The position numbers and the translations under genes were made by a program. Under the pieces are notes generated by a model. It searched no databases and had not been told where the DNA came from. It saw only the letters and a list, made by a program, of their open reading frames with translations. From contig DASWOP010000102.1 in NCBI GenBank assembly GCA_036404255.1, positions 1-8,786 of the forward strand: DNA of 8,786 bases. Direction: 5' to 3'. Shown piece after piece: positions 1-8,786 of this stretch. Each line of letters begins with the position of its first letter. The first letter of the stretch is position 1. This DNA is from JARLFX01 sp036404255. GTDB taxonomy: Bacteria > Acidobacteriota > Terriglobia > Terriglobales > Acidobacteriaceae.

Positions 1-546
1 GACAGCCACGACCGCCCCCGCCGCGTCCTCCGCCCGGCCAACTACGTCGCCACCACGCCCGGCTTCGGCTGGTACCAGGGCGAGCTCGGCAACGGCCAGA
101 GCTACGCCGTCATCAACCTCCAGGGCCGCGTCTTCATGGCGAACACCGACGACCCCTTCCGCAAGGCCGACGAGCTACTCCAGCACATCACCGCCAAAGT
201 CATCCTCGTCGACTTCCACGGCGAAGCCACCTCCGAAAAGGTCGCCCTCGGCTGGTATCTCGATGGCCGCGTCACGGCCGTCCTCGGCACCCACACCCAT
301 ATCCCCACCGCAGACGAGCGCGTCCTCCCCGGCGGCACCGCCTACCAGACCGACGTTGGTATGAGCGGCCCCTACGACAGCGTCATCGGCGTAGAGAAAG
401 AGTTAGTGCTGGCAAGATTCCTCACCGGTCTGCCCGGCAAGTTCGAAGCCGCCAAAGGCAACCCCAAAATGTGCGCCGCACTCATCCAGTGCGACGGCGC
501 CACTGGCCGCGCCGAAAAGATCCAGCGCATCATGCTTGGGGAGTAG
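1..546 (+). CDS. YmdB-like (TIGR00282) metallophosphoesterase, 5' partial
   Basis: The reading frame is open from the first base and ends at TAG 544-546, giving 181 residues. Full-length members of the family are about 260 residues, so roughly the first 80-90 are outside the window. The visible part has the hallmarks of the TIGR00282/YmdB family: RPANY (11-15), VINLQGRVFM (37-46) followed by DDPFR, the metal-ligand histidine in DFHGEATSEK (H73), the paired ligands in GTHTHIPTADE (H98, H100), and DVGMSGPYDSVIG (118-130). The remaining ligands (the N-terminal Asp, Glu and Asn in the family) would be in the missing part. Known members are cytosolic dinuclear-metal phosphodiesterases; Bacillus subtilis YmdB hydrolyses 2',3'-cyclic nucleotides and affects RNA turnover and biofilm formation. 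In many bacteria the gene follows rny (RNase Y), which cannot be checked here. An internal ATG at 136 is not the start, because conserved sequence lies upstream of it. The 3' end overlaps the convergent small gene by 17 bp. Confidence 0.93.
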   Translation, partial: DSHDRPRRVLRPANYVATTPGFGWYQGELGNGQSYAVINLQGRVFMANTDDPFRKADELLQHITAKVILVDFHGEATSEKVALGWYLDGRVTAVLGTHTHIPTADERVLPGGTAYQTDVGMSGPYDSVIGVEKELVLARFLTGLPGKFEAAKGNPKMCAALIQCDGATGRAEKIQRIMLGE

Positions 547-841
547 AGCTGCTTCCCATATGGGTACTCGTGAACTGGCCCCACATATATGATCCAAACA
601 AATATCCTGCCAGAGGCCAAATCACTAGATTGATCAGGATGCCAGACAAGCTAATTGGCCTGAAATGAAATTGTCCATTAGACCGTGTGATGCGGTTGAT
701 AACCGTCACGCACACCAACATCCATAGGCCATATCCAAACACGCCACGTGTCAATATAAAGCGCGTGCGTCCGCGGCGATATACCTGTTCAATCTTGGCT
801 CTTCGTTTCGCTTCCTTCTCCAGCTTGCGATCATCGCTCAT
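530..841 (-). CDS. small two-helix membrane protein, function unknown
   Basis: This encodes a 103-residue protein from ATG 839-841 to TGA 530-532. I chose this start because CCAAGG lies on the coding strand at 849-854, seven bases upstream; the frame could extend to a TTG at 869-871, but that codon has less support. Residues 1-33 are hydrophilic and very basic (lysine/arginine-rich, probably helical, ending in RRGRTRF). They precede one hydrophobic segment at about 33-49 and a second at about 66-88, separated by a short polar loop. This predicts a two-span inner-membrane protein with a basic cytoplasmic N-terminus. I cannot assign a named family or function. The gene starts 36 bases after the receptor stop on the same strand, so cotranscription is possible. 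Its 3' end overlaps the phosphoesterase gene tail to tail. By hand count, 541-840 is about 49% GC, against more than 60% in neighbouring genes, which suggests either different ancestry or weak selection. It is probably a real gene, given its length, ribosome binding site and membrane pattern. Confidence 0.7.
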   Translation of the reverse strand: MSDDRKLEKEAKRRAKIEQVYRRGRTRFILTRGVFGYGLWMLVCVTVINRITRSNGQFHFRPISLSGILINLVIWPLAGYLFGSYMWGQFTSTHMGSSSTPQA

Positions 842-877
842 CGTAAAACCTTGGCGGAATTTTATCACCAAGCAGCG

Positions 878-2725
878 CTAATTATGATGATGGCGATGTA
901 GCTCAAACTCCACCCCACCCATAAAGCTCCTTGGTGGCATCGGCACCGCCGAAGGCCGCAGAATCTCCGCATAATTCGTATTGCTCAGATTCGCAATCTG
1001 CACATACGGCCTAATCCACCCATGCTGCCGCGCCGCCTCTACATCCCACACCGGATACGCCGTCTGCCCCACATGCTGCTCCACGCCCACGCGCGTCCGC
1101 ACCAACACGTCAGGCCGCGCCAGCGTCTTTCGATACTCAAAGCTCGCATTGTTCACTGCATAGTTCGCCACATACACCGACGTCAGCCCATCCAGCGAAG
1201 GCTGCGCCCCGCTCACCCCGGTATACGCCAGCCTCACCTGCTGCCGTCTCCGCAGTTGCATCGTAAGCGAAGCCTCCACCCCGAGATACCTCAGCGACTC
1301 CAGGTTCGTCGCCGTGTACGGCGTCCCCGTCGGCGCATTCACCGCCCGCGTGTAATCGATCGTGTTCTGCAGCCGGTTGTAGAAGAACGTCACCGCCGCC
1401 GTCGTGTTCGCCCGCGAATACCAGTCCGCGCCGCCATCAAAGTTCCAAGCCGTCTCCGGCACCAGCGCCTCATTTGGCGCATGCGTCGGATCGGAATAGT
1501 ACAGGTCCACGAACGTCGGCAGCCTGAACCCGTGCCCAGCCGACGCCCTCAGCTTCACGCTCCGCGGCAGCCAGAAACTCGCCGCAGCCGACGGACTGAA
1601 CTCAGCATGTCCGCCGCTCAGCACCTCTTCCCGCGCGCCCACAGACACGCTGCCCCGTCCCGGCACCCGCAGCTCTGCCTGTACATAACCCGCGCCTCGA
1701 TTGCGCCCATGGTTTCCCAGGCTGTTCGAGCGAATCTGGTCCGTGTCCTCCTCCAGTCCATAGAAGAGCCGCAAATTCTTCGCAATGCGGTCTGCCCGCC
1801 GCAGCGTTCCCTCCCAGTTCTGGTCAATATGGTTATTGTCATACGGCGTCGGCACACCCCGGAAGAGATCGAACTCATCCGTATGCCGCCGATACGCCAC
1901 CGACGCACTCGTCTGCGTCCCAAGCTGCTGATGCAGCCCCGCAAACCATCCCTTTGTCCGCTCGAACGAGTTATATGGCCCGTAGAAAAGATTCGCCCCA
2001 AACGGCCTGTCGCTCACCGCCAGCAGCACATCGCTCTCCCCCAGCCGCGTCGCAATCCGCGTCTCCGAACTCAGTTGCCGACTGCTGTAGTCGCGATCCA
2101 CCGTAAAGCCGTCCGACTTATCCCGTCCCCCGGCCAGCACCTCGCTCCATCGGGCCCACACGCCCGATGCAACGAACGCCTCCTGCTGCCCGCCGAAACT
2201 CGACCACCCCGTCCGCAGCTGCAGCGAACTCACCGTCGGCCTGTACGTCAGCACATCCACCACGCCGCCAATCGCGTCCGACCCATACAGCGTCGAACCC
2301 GCGCCATGCAGCACATCAATAGCGCCTAGCGCATCCAGCGGCACCGGCACATCCAGGTTGAAGTGCGAAGTCTCCACATCATTCATCCGAAACCCATTCA
2401 GCAGCACCAGCGTCTGCTCAAACGTCGTTCCGCGCAGAGACACATCCGCCTGCGTTCCGCCGCCACCGCGCTGCTGCAGTACCACTGAGCTGTCCATTCG
2501 CAGATAATCCTGAAGTGTCGGAAATGCCAGCCGCTCCTTCTGCGTCTCCAGCACCTCCACGGACCGCGCCGATTCGCCTTCCGAAATGGGGTCGAAGCTG
2601 CCCAGCACCACCACCGTCGTACTCACAGCGGGAGCCGCCGGTGCAGCCGTTTGCCCCGCAGCGCAGAGCGGCAAAAGTGCCAATCCAAAGAGTGTTCCTG
2701 TGATCTGCAAGCCTAAGATTCTCAT
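878..2725 (-). CDS. TonB-dependent outer-membrane receptor (BtuB-like)
   Basis: This encodes a 615-residue protein from ATG 2723-2725 to TAG 878-880. The frame extends to a TTG at 2765-2767, but the ATG puts a signal peptide exactly at the N-terminus: a hydrophobic core at about residues 3-20, then CAAG before QTAAPA, with likely signal peptidase I cleavage near residue 24. A TonB-box-like stretch TTVVVLG lies at 36-42. The plug domain (about 50-160) carries VSLRGTTFEQTLVLLNG and ends in the classic LYGSDAIGGVVDVLT block (146-160). The rest is a 22-strand-type barrel with GFRLPTFVDLYY (399-410), NLSNTNY (579-585) and a final strand SFMGGVEFEL. Such receptors import scarce ligands (cobalamin, siderophore-iron, other metal chelates, some sugars) using TonB-ExbBD energy. 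Length and plug sequence resemble the BtuB/CirA group, but the substrate cannot be read from sequence. The chain ends in HRHHHN instead of the usual C-terminal aromatic residue. No ribosome binding site is evident. A MarR gene is divergent upstream. Confidence 0.93.
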   Translation of the reverse strand: MRILGLQITGTLFGLALLPLCAAGQTAAPAAPAVSTTVVVLGSFDPISEGESARSVEVLETQKERLAFPTLQDYLRMDSSVVLQQRGGGGTQADVSLRGTTFEQTLVLLNGFRMNDVETSHFNLDVPVPLDALGAIDVLHGAGSTLYGSDAIGGVVDVLTYRPTVSSLQLRTGWSSFGGQQEAFVASGVWARWSEVLAGGRDKSDGFTVDRDYSSRQLSSETRIATRLGESDVLLAVSDRPFGANLFYGPYNSFERTKGWFAGLHQQLGTQTSASVAYRRHTDEFDLFRGVPTPYDNNHIDQNWEGTLRRADRIAKNLRLFYGLEEDTDQIRSNSLGNHGRNRGAGYVQAELRVPGRGSVSVGAREEVLSGGHAEFSPSAAASFWLPRSVKLRASAGHGFRLPTFVDLYYSDPTHAPNEALVPETAWNFDGGADWYSRANTTAAVTFFYNRLQNTIDYTRAVNAPTGTPYTATNLESLRYLGVEASLTMQLRRRQQVRLAYTGVSGAQPSLDGLTSVYVANYAVNNASFEYRKTLARPDVLVRTRVGVEQHVGQTAYPVWDVEAARQHGWIRPYVQIANLSNTNYAEILRPSAVPMPPRSFMGGVEFELHRHHHN

Positions 2726-2786
2726 GTCCAAGGCAGATTCTACGCACCCAGGCACCGCGCACAACAAAGATTTAGTGCAGTATCAA

Positions 2787-2807
2787 ATAGTTGACGCGCT
2801 AAACTAT
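2787..2807. promoter_or_regulatory. candidate MarR-family operator (inverted repeat)
   Basis: Half-site ATAGTTGA (2787-2794) and half-site TAAACTAT (2800-2807) are reverse complements at 7 of 8 positions, separated by CGCGC and centred on 2797. The length, AT-rich arms and dyad symmetry fit sites bound by MarR dimers, and the site lies 4 bases before the MarR start codon in the spacer shared with the receptor. A second, weaker dyad overlaps it: TTTAGTGC (2771-2778) against GCGCTAAA (2796-2803), 7 of 8. The inferred role is autorepression of the MarR gene, with possible control of the receptor. I could not place a convincing -35/-10 pair for either gene, so the geometry relative to the promoters is unknown. 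Confidence 0.5.
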
Positions 2808-2811
2808 CTCC

Positions 2812-3264
2812 ATGTCCAGCATGCGCATTAACGCCTTCCTGTATGAGAGTCCCATGTTTGCCGTCAGCCGCACCGCGCGCCGGTTTGATGCCCTGGCCAA
2901 CCGCGCCCTCGCCCCAGACGACCTTAGCTTCCTCGAAGGCCTCATCCTCGCCGCCATCTTCTTCGAAGCTCCCCGCCGCATCAAGCCATCCGAACTGGCC
3001 GAGACCTTCGGCACTACCCGCGCCAACATCAGCCACACCGTCTCCGCGCTCGAATCCAAAGGCCTTCTGCACCGCGCCATCGACCCAACCGACGCCCGCG
3101 CCTACCTGCTCGCGCTAAAACCCTCCGGCAGAAAATCCGCCCTGCGCGTCATCCGCGCCTTCGACAAATTGCAGGCCACCTTCGAGCGCGAAGTCGGCAA
3201 GCGCTCCCTCACAGAAGCAACCCGAATCATCCAATCTCTCGAGCAGCTAGCCGATTCCCTCTAA
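2812..3264 (+). CDS. MarR-family winged-helix transcriptional regulator
   Basis: This encodes 150 residues, the usual MarR length. N-terminal helices (about 5-50) and a C-terminal helix pair (about 105-148) would form the dimer interface. The winged helix-turn-helix occupies about 56-103: IKPSELAETFGTTRANISHT, with recognition helix at about 68-80, SALESKGLLHRA, and the wing DPTDARAYLLAL, which keeps the family's D-x-x-D-x-R signature (D91, D94, R96). Members are dimeric DNA-binding proteins, mostly repressors, released by small phenolic or aromatic ligands or by oxidation. The protein has no cysteine, so thiol-based redox sensing of the OhrR type is unlikely. Start choice is uncertain: ATG codons at 2812 and 2821 are in frame and neither has a Shine-Dalgarno sequence. 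The gene is divergent from the TonB receptor, its most likely target besides itself, and its stop codon interlocks with that of glgA. Confidence 0.9.
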   Translation: MSSMRINAFLYESPMFAVSRTARRFDALANRALAPDDLSFLEGLILAAIFFEAPRRIKPSELAETFGTTRANISHTVSALESKGLLHRAIDPTDARAYLLALKPSGRKSALRVIRAFDKLQATFEREVGKRSLTEATRIIQSLEQLADSL

Positions 3265-4727
3265 GCCCGCTGCCGCGCCACGCGCTCGTAAATCTTCACG
3301 TACTCCTGCGCCGGTCGATCCCAGCTGAAATCCTGCTTCATCCCGCGCTGCATCATCCCCAGCCACTGCTCCGGCACGCCCCGCACAGCAAGCGCCCGCC
3401 GAATCGCATCCAGAAAATCCTGCGGCGCATAGCCGTGGAACTTGAAGCCGTTCCCCTTGCCTTCATGCTGCTCGTCGATGGTGTCATCCAGCCCGCCCGT
3501 CGCGCGCACCACCGGAATCGTCCCATACTTCAGCGAATAGATCTGGTTCAGCCCGCAAGGCTCGTAGTGCGAAGGCATCAAAAAAATATCCGCCCCAGCT
3601 TCGATCTTGTGCGCCAGCACATTGTCGTAGCCCACCTTCACCCGCATCTTCTCCGGATACTTCGCTGCTAGCTCGCGCAGCAAATTTTCGAAGTAAGCTT
3701 CGCCATTGCCCAGTATCAGCAGCGCCACATCTTCCTGCATCAGTTCTGGAGTGATCTGCTCCAGCAGATCAAATCCCTTCTGCGTCGCAAAGCGCGAAAC
3801 CACGCCCAGCACCGCCGTCGTATCGCTCACCTCTTCCAAATCAAACGCATGCAGCAGATCGCGGCGGCACTCCTTCTTCCCCGCCAGCTTATTCACCGAA
3901 TAGTGCGCCGCAATATTCGCGTCCGTCGCCGGATTCCACTCCTCGTAATCCACGCCATTCAGAATGCCAATCAGGTCGCCGCTGCGTCTGCGCAGCAGCC
4001 CATCCAGGTTATTGCCAAACTCCGGCGTCTGGATCTCCTCGGCATACTTGCGGCTCACCGTCGTGATCGCGTCCGCATACACAATGCCGCCTTTCAGAAA
4101 ATTCACCGTGTCATAGTGCTCCAGCTTGTCAAAGGTGAACATGTCCCACGGCAGCAGCAGCGTCTCCATCGTGCGCGGGGGGAACCATCCCTGGTACCCC
4201 GCATTGTGGATCGTCAGCACGCAAGGAACCGCCCGCAGTACCGGATCGAAGAAGTAGATCGACCGCAGCATCACCGCCAGCATCGCCGCCTGCCAATCAT
4301 GTACATGGAACACATCCGGCACGCCAAGCTGCTTGCAAGCCTCGATCACCGCGCGGCAGTAGAGCCCAAACCGCTCCGCATTATCCGGATAATCCCCGCT
4401 CGGCGTCCCGTAGAAACTCTCCCGGTCAAACATCTCCGGGCAGTCCACAAAATAAATCTGCACACTGCCGCCGCCCTCTTCCGCGCTCGTCTTGCCGCCA
4501 TCCAGTATCCGCACAAAGCGGTTGTAAGACGGAAACGGCACCGTCAAACTGCGGATCACCACCGGAGCATCCGGCACAACCCGTGCCACCTGCCGGTAGT
4601 ACGGCAAAAAGATCGACACACGATGCCCCTGCGCACTGAGCGCCTGTGGCAACGCCCCCACCACATCGGCCAGCCCGCCGGTCTTGGCATAGGGAGCACA
4701 CTCTGAAGCTGCGAAGACAATATGCAT
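3261..4727 (-). CDS. glgA: glycogen (starch) synthase, GT5 family
   Basis: This encodes 488 residues from ATG 4725-4727 to TAG 3261-3263, the usual GlgA length. It transfers glucose from ADP-glucose to the non-reducing end of an alpha-1,4-glucan in the cytoplasm, the chain-elongating step of glycogen synthesis. The N-terminal Rossmann domain begins with KTGGLADV (15-22), the nucleotide-sugar loop typical of bacterial ADP-glucose enzymes, and continues with HVHDWQ (141-146) and TIHNAGYQG (172-180). The C-terminal domain has SRFATQKGFD (311-320, with the R312 and K317 pair that contacts the phosphates) and PSHYEPCGLNQ (385-395, catalytic-region E389). GGLDDT (411-416) follows, and the terminal helix DFSWDRPAQEYVKIYERV packs back on the first domain. 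All key residues appear intact. It stands alone, without glgC, glgB or glgP beside it. It faces rsmA across a palindrome-bearing spacer, its last bases overlap the MarR gene, and no good ribosome binding site precedes the ATG. Confidence 0.97.
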   Translation of the reverse strand: MHIVFAASECAPYAKTGGLADVVGALPQALSAQGHRVSIFLPYYRQVARVVPDAPVVIRSLTVPFPSYNRFVRILDGGKTSAEEGGGSVQIYFVDCPEMFDRESFYGTPSGDYPDNAERFGLYCRAVIEACKQLGVPDVFHVHDWQAAMLAVMLRSIYFFDPVLRAVPCVLTIHNAGYQGWFPPRTMETLLLPWDMFTFDKLEHYDTVNFLKGGIVYADAITTVSRKYAEEIQTPEFGNNLDGLLRRRSGDLIGILNGVDYEEWNPATDANIAAHYSVNKLAGKKECRRDLLHAFDLEEVSDTTAVLGVVSRFATQKGFDLLEQITPELMQEDVALLILGNGEAYFENLLRELAAKYPEKMRVKVGYDNVLAHKIEAGADIFLMPSHYEPCGLNQIYSLKYGTIPVVRATGGLDDTIDEQHEGKGNGFKFHGYAPQDFLDAIRRALAVRGVPEQWLGMMQRGMKQDFSWDRPAQEYVKIYERVARQRA

Positions 4728-4734
4728 ATCTGGT

Positions 4735-4857
4735 TCAGTCTACCTGTCGTAGTTGTCAGATGTCAGTTTTCAATTCGCCGTTGCAAGCCCTGCTCCTAAC
4801 AACTGAAAACTGGCAACTTACAACGGCACCACCAGAAACTCGATAGACTGACATCTG
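4735..4857. repeat. nested inverted repeats in the glgA-rsmA spacer
   Basis: Outer pair: TCAGTCTA (4735-4742) and TAGACTGA (4844-4851), exact over 8 bp. Second pair: CAGATGTCAGT (4757-4767) and ACTGACATCTG (4847-4857), exact over 11 bp. The right-hand arms overlap each other and end 5 bases before the rsmA ATG; the left outer arm lies 7 bases upstream of the glgA ATG. They could be binding sites serving two divergent promoters, or remnants of a short palindromic element that includes the large hairpin between them. Confidence 0.5.
4752..4824. repeat. large imperfect palindrome (possible interspersed repeat or hairpin)
   Basis: Bases 4752-4775 can pair with 4801-4824. Of 24 positions, 20 are Watson-Crick pairs and one more is a G-T wobble; the mismatches are 4757/4819, 4760/4816 and 4773/4803. 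The core is the exact 9-bp pair CAGTTTTCA (4764-4772) with TGAAAACTG (4804-4812), and the loop is 25 bases. It lies between divergently transcribed genes, so it is not a terminator for either. Motifs of the type aactgaaaactggcaact recur, in my memory, in intergenic DNA of some Acidobacteria; that is unverified. Its role could be a REP/MITE-like repeat, a structured 5' leader or a regulator site. Confidence 0.65.
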
Positions 4858-4862
4858 TTCTC

Positions 4863-5675
4863 ATGCAAAAGCGCAAACCAAAACTCGGACAGAATTTCCT
4901 CATCGACGACGAAGCCCGTCACCGTATCGCAGACGCCCTTGGCGACGTCACCGCCAAAACCGTCATTGAGATTGGCCCGGGCCACGGCGCCATCACAGAG
5001 ATTCTCGCCGCCCGCGCCCGCCGCCTCATCTGCATCGAGCTCGACGAGCATCTCGCCAGCGAGCTTCGCTTCAAATTTCGCGACCACCCCAATGTCGAGG
5101 TCGCCAAGGGCGATGTCCTCAAGGCCGAGTTCCCCTTTCTCCTCGCGCCCGATACAGCCAAAGCCAGCGTCGTCGGCAATCTCCCCTACTACATCACGTC
5201 CGATATTCTGCTCGCGCTCTTCGCCAACTGCCACCTCTTCGACCGCGCCGTCCTCATGATGCAGCGCGAAGTAGCCGACCGTGTCGCCGCCGCACCCGGT
5301 GTCCGCGAATACGGTCTGCTCACCGCTACCACGCAGATGTACGCCCAGGTCGCCTCGCTCTTCACCCTGCCACCCTCAGCCTTCTCCCCGCCGCCAGACG
5401 TCTTCTCCTCCGTCGTCCGCCTGGAGTTCGCCTCCCGCTTCACCGAGCTGGCCGTAGACGCCCCCGGCTTTGACACCTTCCTCAAACAGAGCTTCGGCCA
5501 GAAGCGCAAGACCCTGGCAAACAACCTCCGCGCCGCAAACTTCTCCCGCGATCTCTTGGAAAATAGCTGGCCCGCCCAAGTCCCCCGCGAAGCCCGCGCC
5601 GAAGCCCTCACCCTGCAGCAAATGGCCGCAGTCTACCGTGCCCTGCACCCCGCAGCACCCACGCCATCATCTTGA
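4863..5675 (+). CDS. rsmA: 16S rRNA (adenine(1518)-N(6)/adenine(1519)-N(6))-dimethyltransferase
   Basis: This encodes 270 residues from ATG to TGA 5673-5675, matching the family length. RsmA (KsgA) uses S-adenosylmethionine to dimethylate two adjacent adenines in the helix 45 loop near the 3' end of 16S rRNA, a late checkpoint in 30S assembly. Its loss gives kasugamycin resistance. Visible motifs are KPKLGQNFLID (6-15), typical of the N-terminus, the SAM-binding glycine loop EIGPGHG (36-42), acidic IELDEHL (58-64) at the end of strand 2, and GD (83-84) of motif III. The catalytic NLPYY is at 106-110, followed by QREVADR (134-140) and FSPPPDVFSSVVRL (174-187). The C-terminal rRNA-binding domain contains FGQKRKTLANNLR (211-223). 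The tail from 262 is short and proline/alanine-rich. The start is fixed by the conserved N-terminus, although no Shine-Dalgarno sequence precedes it. It is divergent from glgA and convergent with secA. Confidence 0.97.
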   Translation: MQKRKPKLGQNFLIDDEARHRIADALGDVTAKTVIEIGPGHGAITEILAARARRLICIELDEHLASELRFKFRDHPNVEVAKGDVLKAEFPFLLAPDTAKASVVGNLPYYITSDILLALFANCHLFDRAVLMMQREVADRVAAAPGVREYGLLTATTQMYAQVASLFTLPPSAFSPPPDVFSSVVRLEFASRFTELAVDAPGFDTFLKQSFGQKRKTLANNLRAANFSRDLLENSWPAQVPREARAEALTLQQMAAVYRALHPAAPTPSS

Positions 5676-5710
5676 GCGCACACCTTCGCCCTCTAGCCTC
5701 ACAATCAAAA

Positions 5711-5738
5711 GAAAAAAAGGCGCGGCCGAAGCCGCACC
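5711..5738 (-). terminator. intrinsic (rho-independent) terminator of secA
   Basis: On the minus strand, GGTGCGGC, loop TTCG and GCCGCGCC form an 8-bp GC-rich stem (one G-U pair) closed by a stable UUCG-type tetraloop. Seven T residues follow (plus-strand A run 5712-5718), then C and four more T. It starts about 26 bases after the secA stop codon. On the plus strand the same hairpin is followed only by CCTCTTTCC, so it would be a weak terminator for rsmA at best. Confidence 0.9.
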
Positions 5739-5764
5739 CTCTTTCCTGATCCCTGTTACCTGCC

Positions 5765-8719
<2,955 letters not shown>

Positions 8720-8728
8720 AACTGGCAG

Positions 8729-8733
8729 TCCTT
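8729..8733 (-). promoter_or_regulatory. ribosome binding site deciding the TTG start of secA
   Basis: The coding strand reads AAGGA, then nine bases, then TTG (8717-8719). No ATG or GTG lies between the start and the in-frame TGA about 30 bases upstream, so TTG is the only good choice. No convincing promoter was found in the remaining upstream bases up to 8786, which hold no other recognisable feature. Confidence 0.65.
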
Positions 8734-8786
8734 CGCGGCGCTCGTATCACTTCCACGCCAACCCTTAGTTTACCCGTTTTGGTGCA

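Noticed and set aside
555..564. Perfect 10-bp palindrome CCCATATGGG near the end of the phosphoesterase gene
   Set aside because: It lies inside the coding sequence of the small membrane protein, is not followed by a T run, and is short enough to be chance.
1022..2329. Long + strand open frame (435 codons) opposite the TonB receptor
   Set aside because: The product is low-complexity, dominated by Arg, Pro and His, with no domain. It is the usual shadow of a GC-rich gene, and the minus-strand frame has clear receptor motifs.
2726..2767. Upstream TTG start for the receptor, adding 14 residues
   Set aside because: It would bury the signal peptide behind a polar extension; the ATG at 2723-2725 places the signal peptide at the N-terminus.
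2726..2811. Cobalamin riboswitch upstream of the BtuB-like receptor
   Set aside because: The spacer is only 86 bp, too short for a typical cobalamin riboswitch, and I see no B12-box-like sequence.
2740..3072. Minus-strand frame (110 codons) opposite the MarR gene
   Set aside because: Gly/Ala/Glu-rich shadow product. It would also run through the shared spacer and operator, while the MarR frame has a clear winged helix-turn-helix.
3849..4706. Long + strand open frame (285 codons) opposite glgA
   Set aside because: An Arg/His-rich shadow of the well-supported glgA reading frame, with no recognisable motif or ribosome binding site.
4646..4846. Short + strand frame running through the glgA start and the palindrome
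   Set aside because: Most of it is antisense to glgA and the rest is repeat sequence; there is no ribosome binding site or domain.

Overview
The window is an ordinary-looking, GC-rich bacterial chromosome segment, most likely from an Acidobacteriota member (Terriglobia / Acidobacteriaceae type). That placement is an inference from protein style: a long SecA with a SEC-C tail, a BtuB-like TonB receptor that implies a Gram-negative outer membrane, codon use rich in GCC/CGC/CTC, and few Shine-Dalgarno sequences. There is no rRNA or other phylogenetic marker to confirm it. I see no CRISPR array, insertion sequence, tRNA, rRNA or phage gene.

Layout, left to right. (1) 1-546, + strand: the C-terminal two thirds of a YmdB/TIGR00282-type metallophosphoesterase, cut by the window edge. 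(2) 530-841, - strand: a small two-helix membrane protein of unknown function. It overlaps the end of the phosphoesterase gene tail to tail and is clearly lower in GC than its surroundings. (3) 878-2725, - strand: a TonB-dependent outer-membrane receptor with a signal peptide and an unusual histidine-rich C-terminus; it lies just upstream of gene 2 and may be cotranscribed with it. (4) 2812-3264, + strand: a MarR-family regulator, divergent from the receptor. The 86-bp spacer between them carries a near-palindromic 21-bp site that looks like a MarR operator. (5) 3261-4727, - strand: glycogen synthase glgA, whose stop codon interlocks with that of the MarR gene. (6) 4728-4862: a divergent spacer holding a large imperfect palindrome and further nested inverted repeats. 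(7) 4863-5675, + strand: rsmA (ksgA), 16S rRNA dimethyladenosine transferase. (8) 5711-5738: a strong intrinsic terminator for secA. (9) 5765-8719, - strand: secA, complete, with a TTG start.

Most genes are unrelated housekeeping functions: RNA/nucleotide phosphodiesterase, glycogen synthesis, rRNA maturation and protein export. They are arranged as alternating convergent and divergent singletons, not as one operon. The only plausible functional unit is the receptor / MarR / small membrane protein group, in which the regulator may control itself and the receptor through the shared spacer. I did not find a convincing novel multi-gene system. The most interesting non-coding signals are the glgA-rsmA palindrome and the MarR-type operator.
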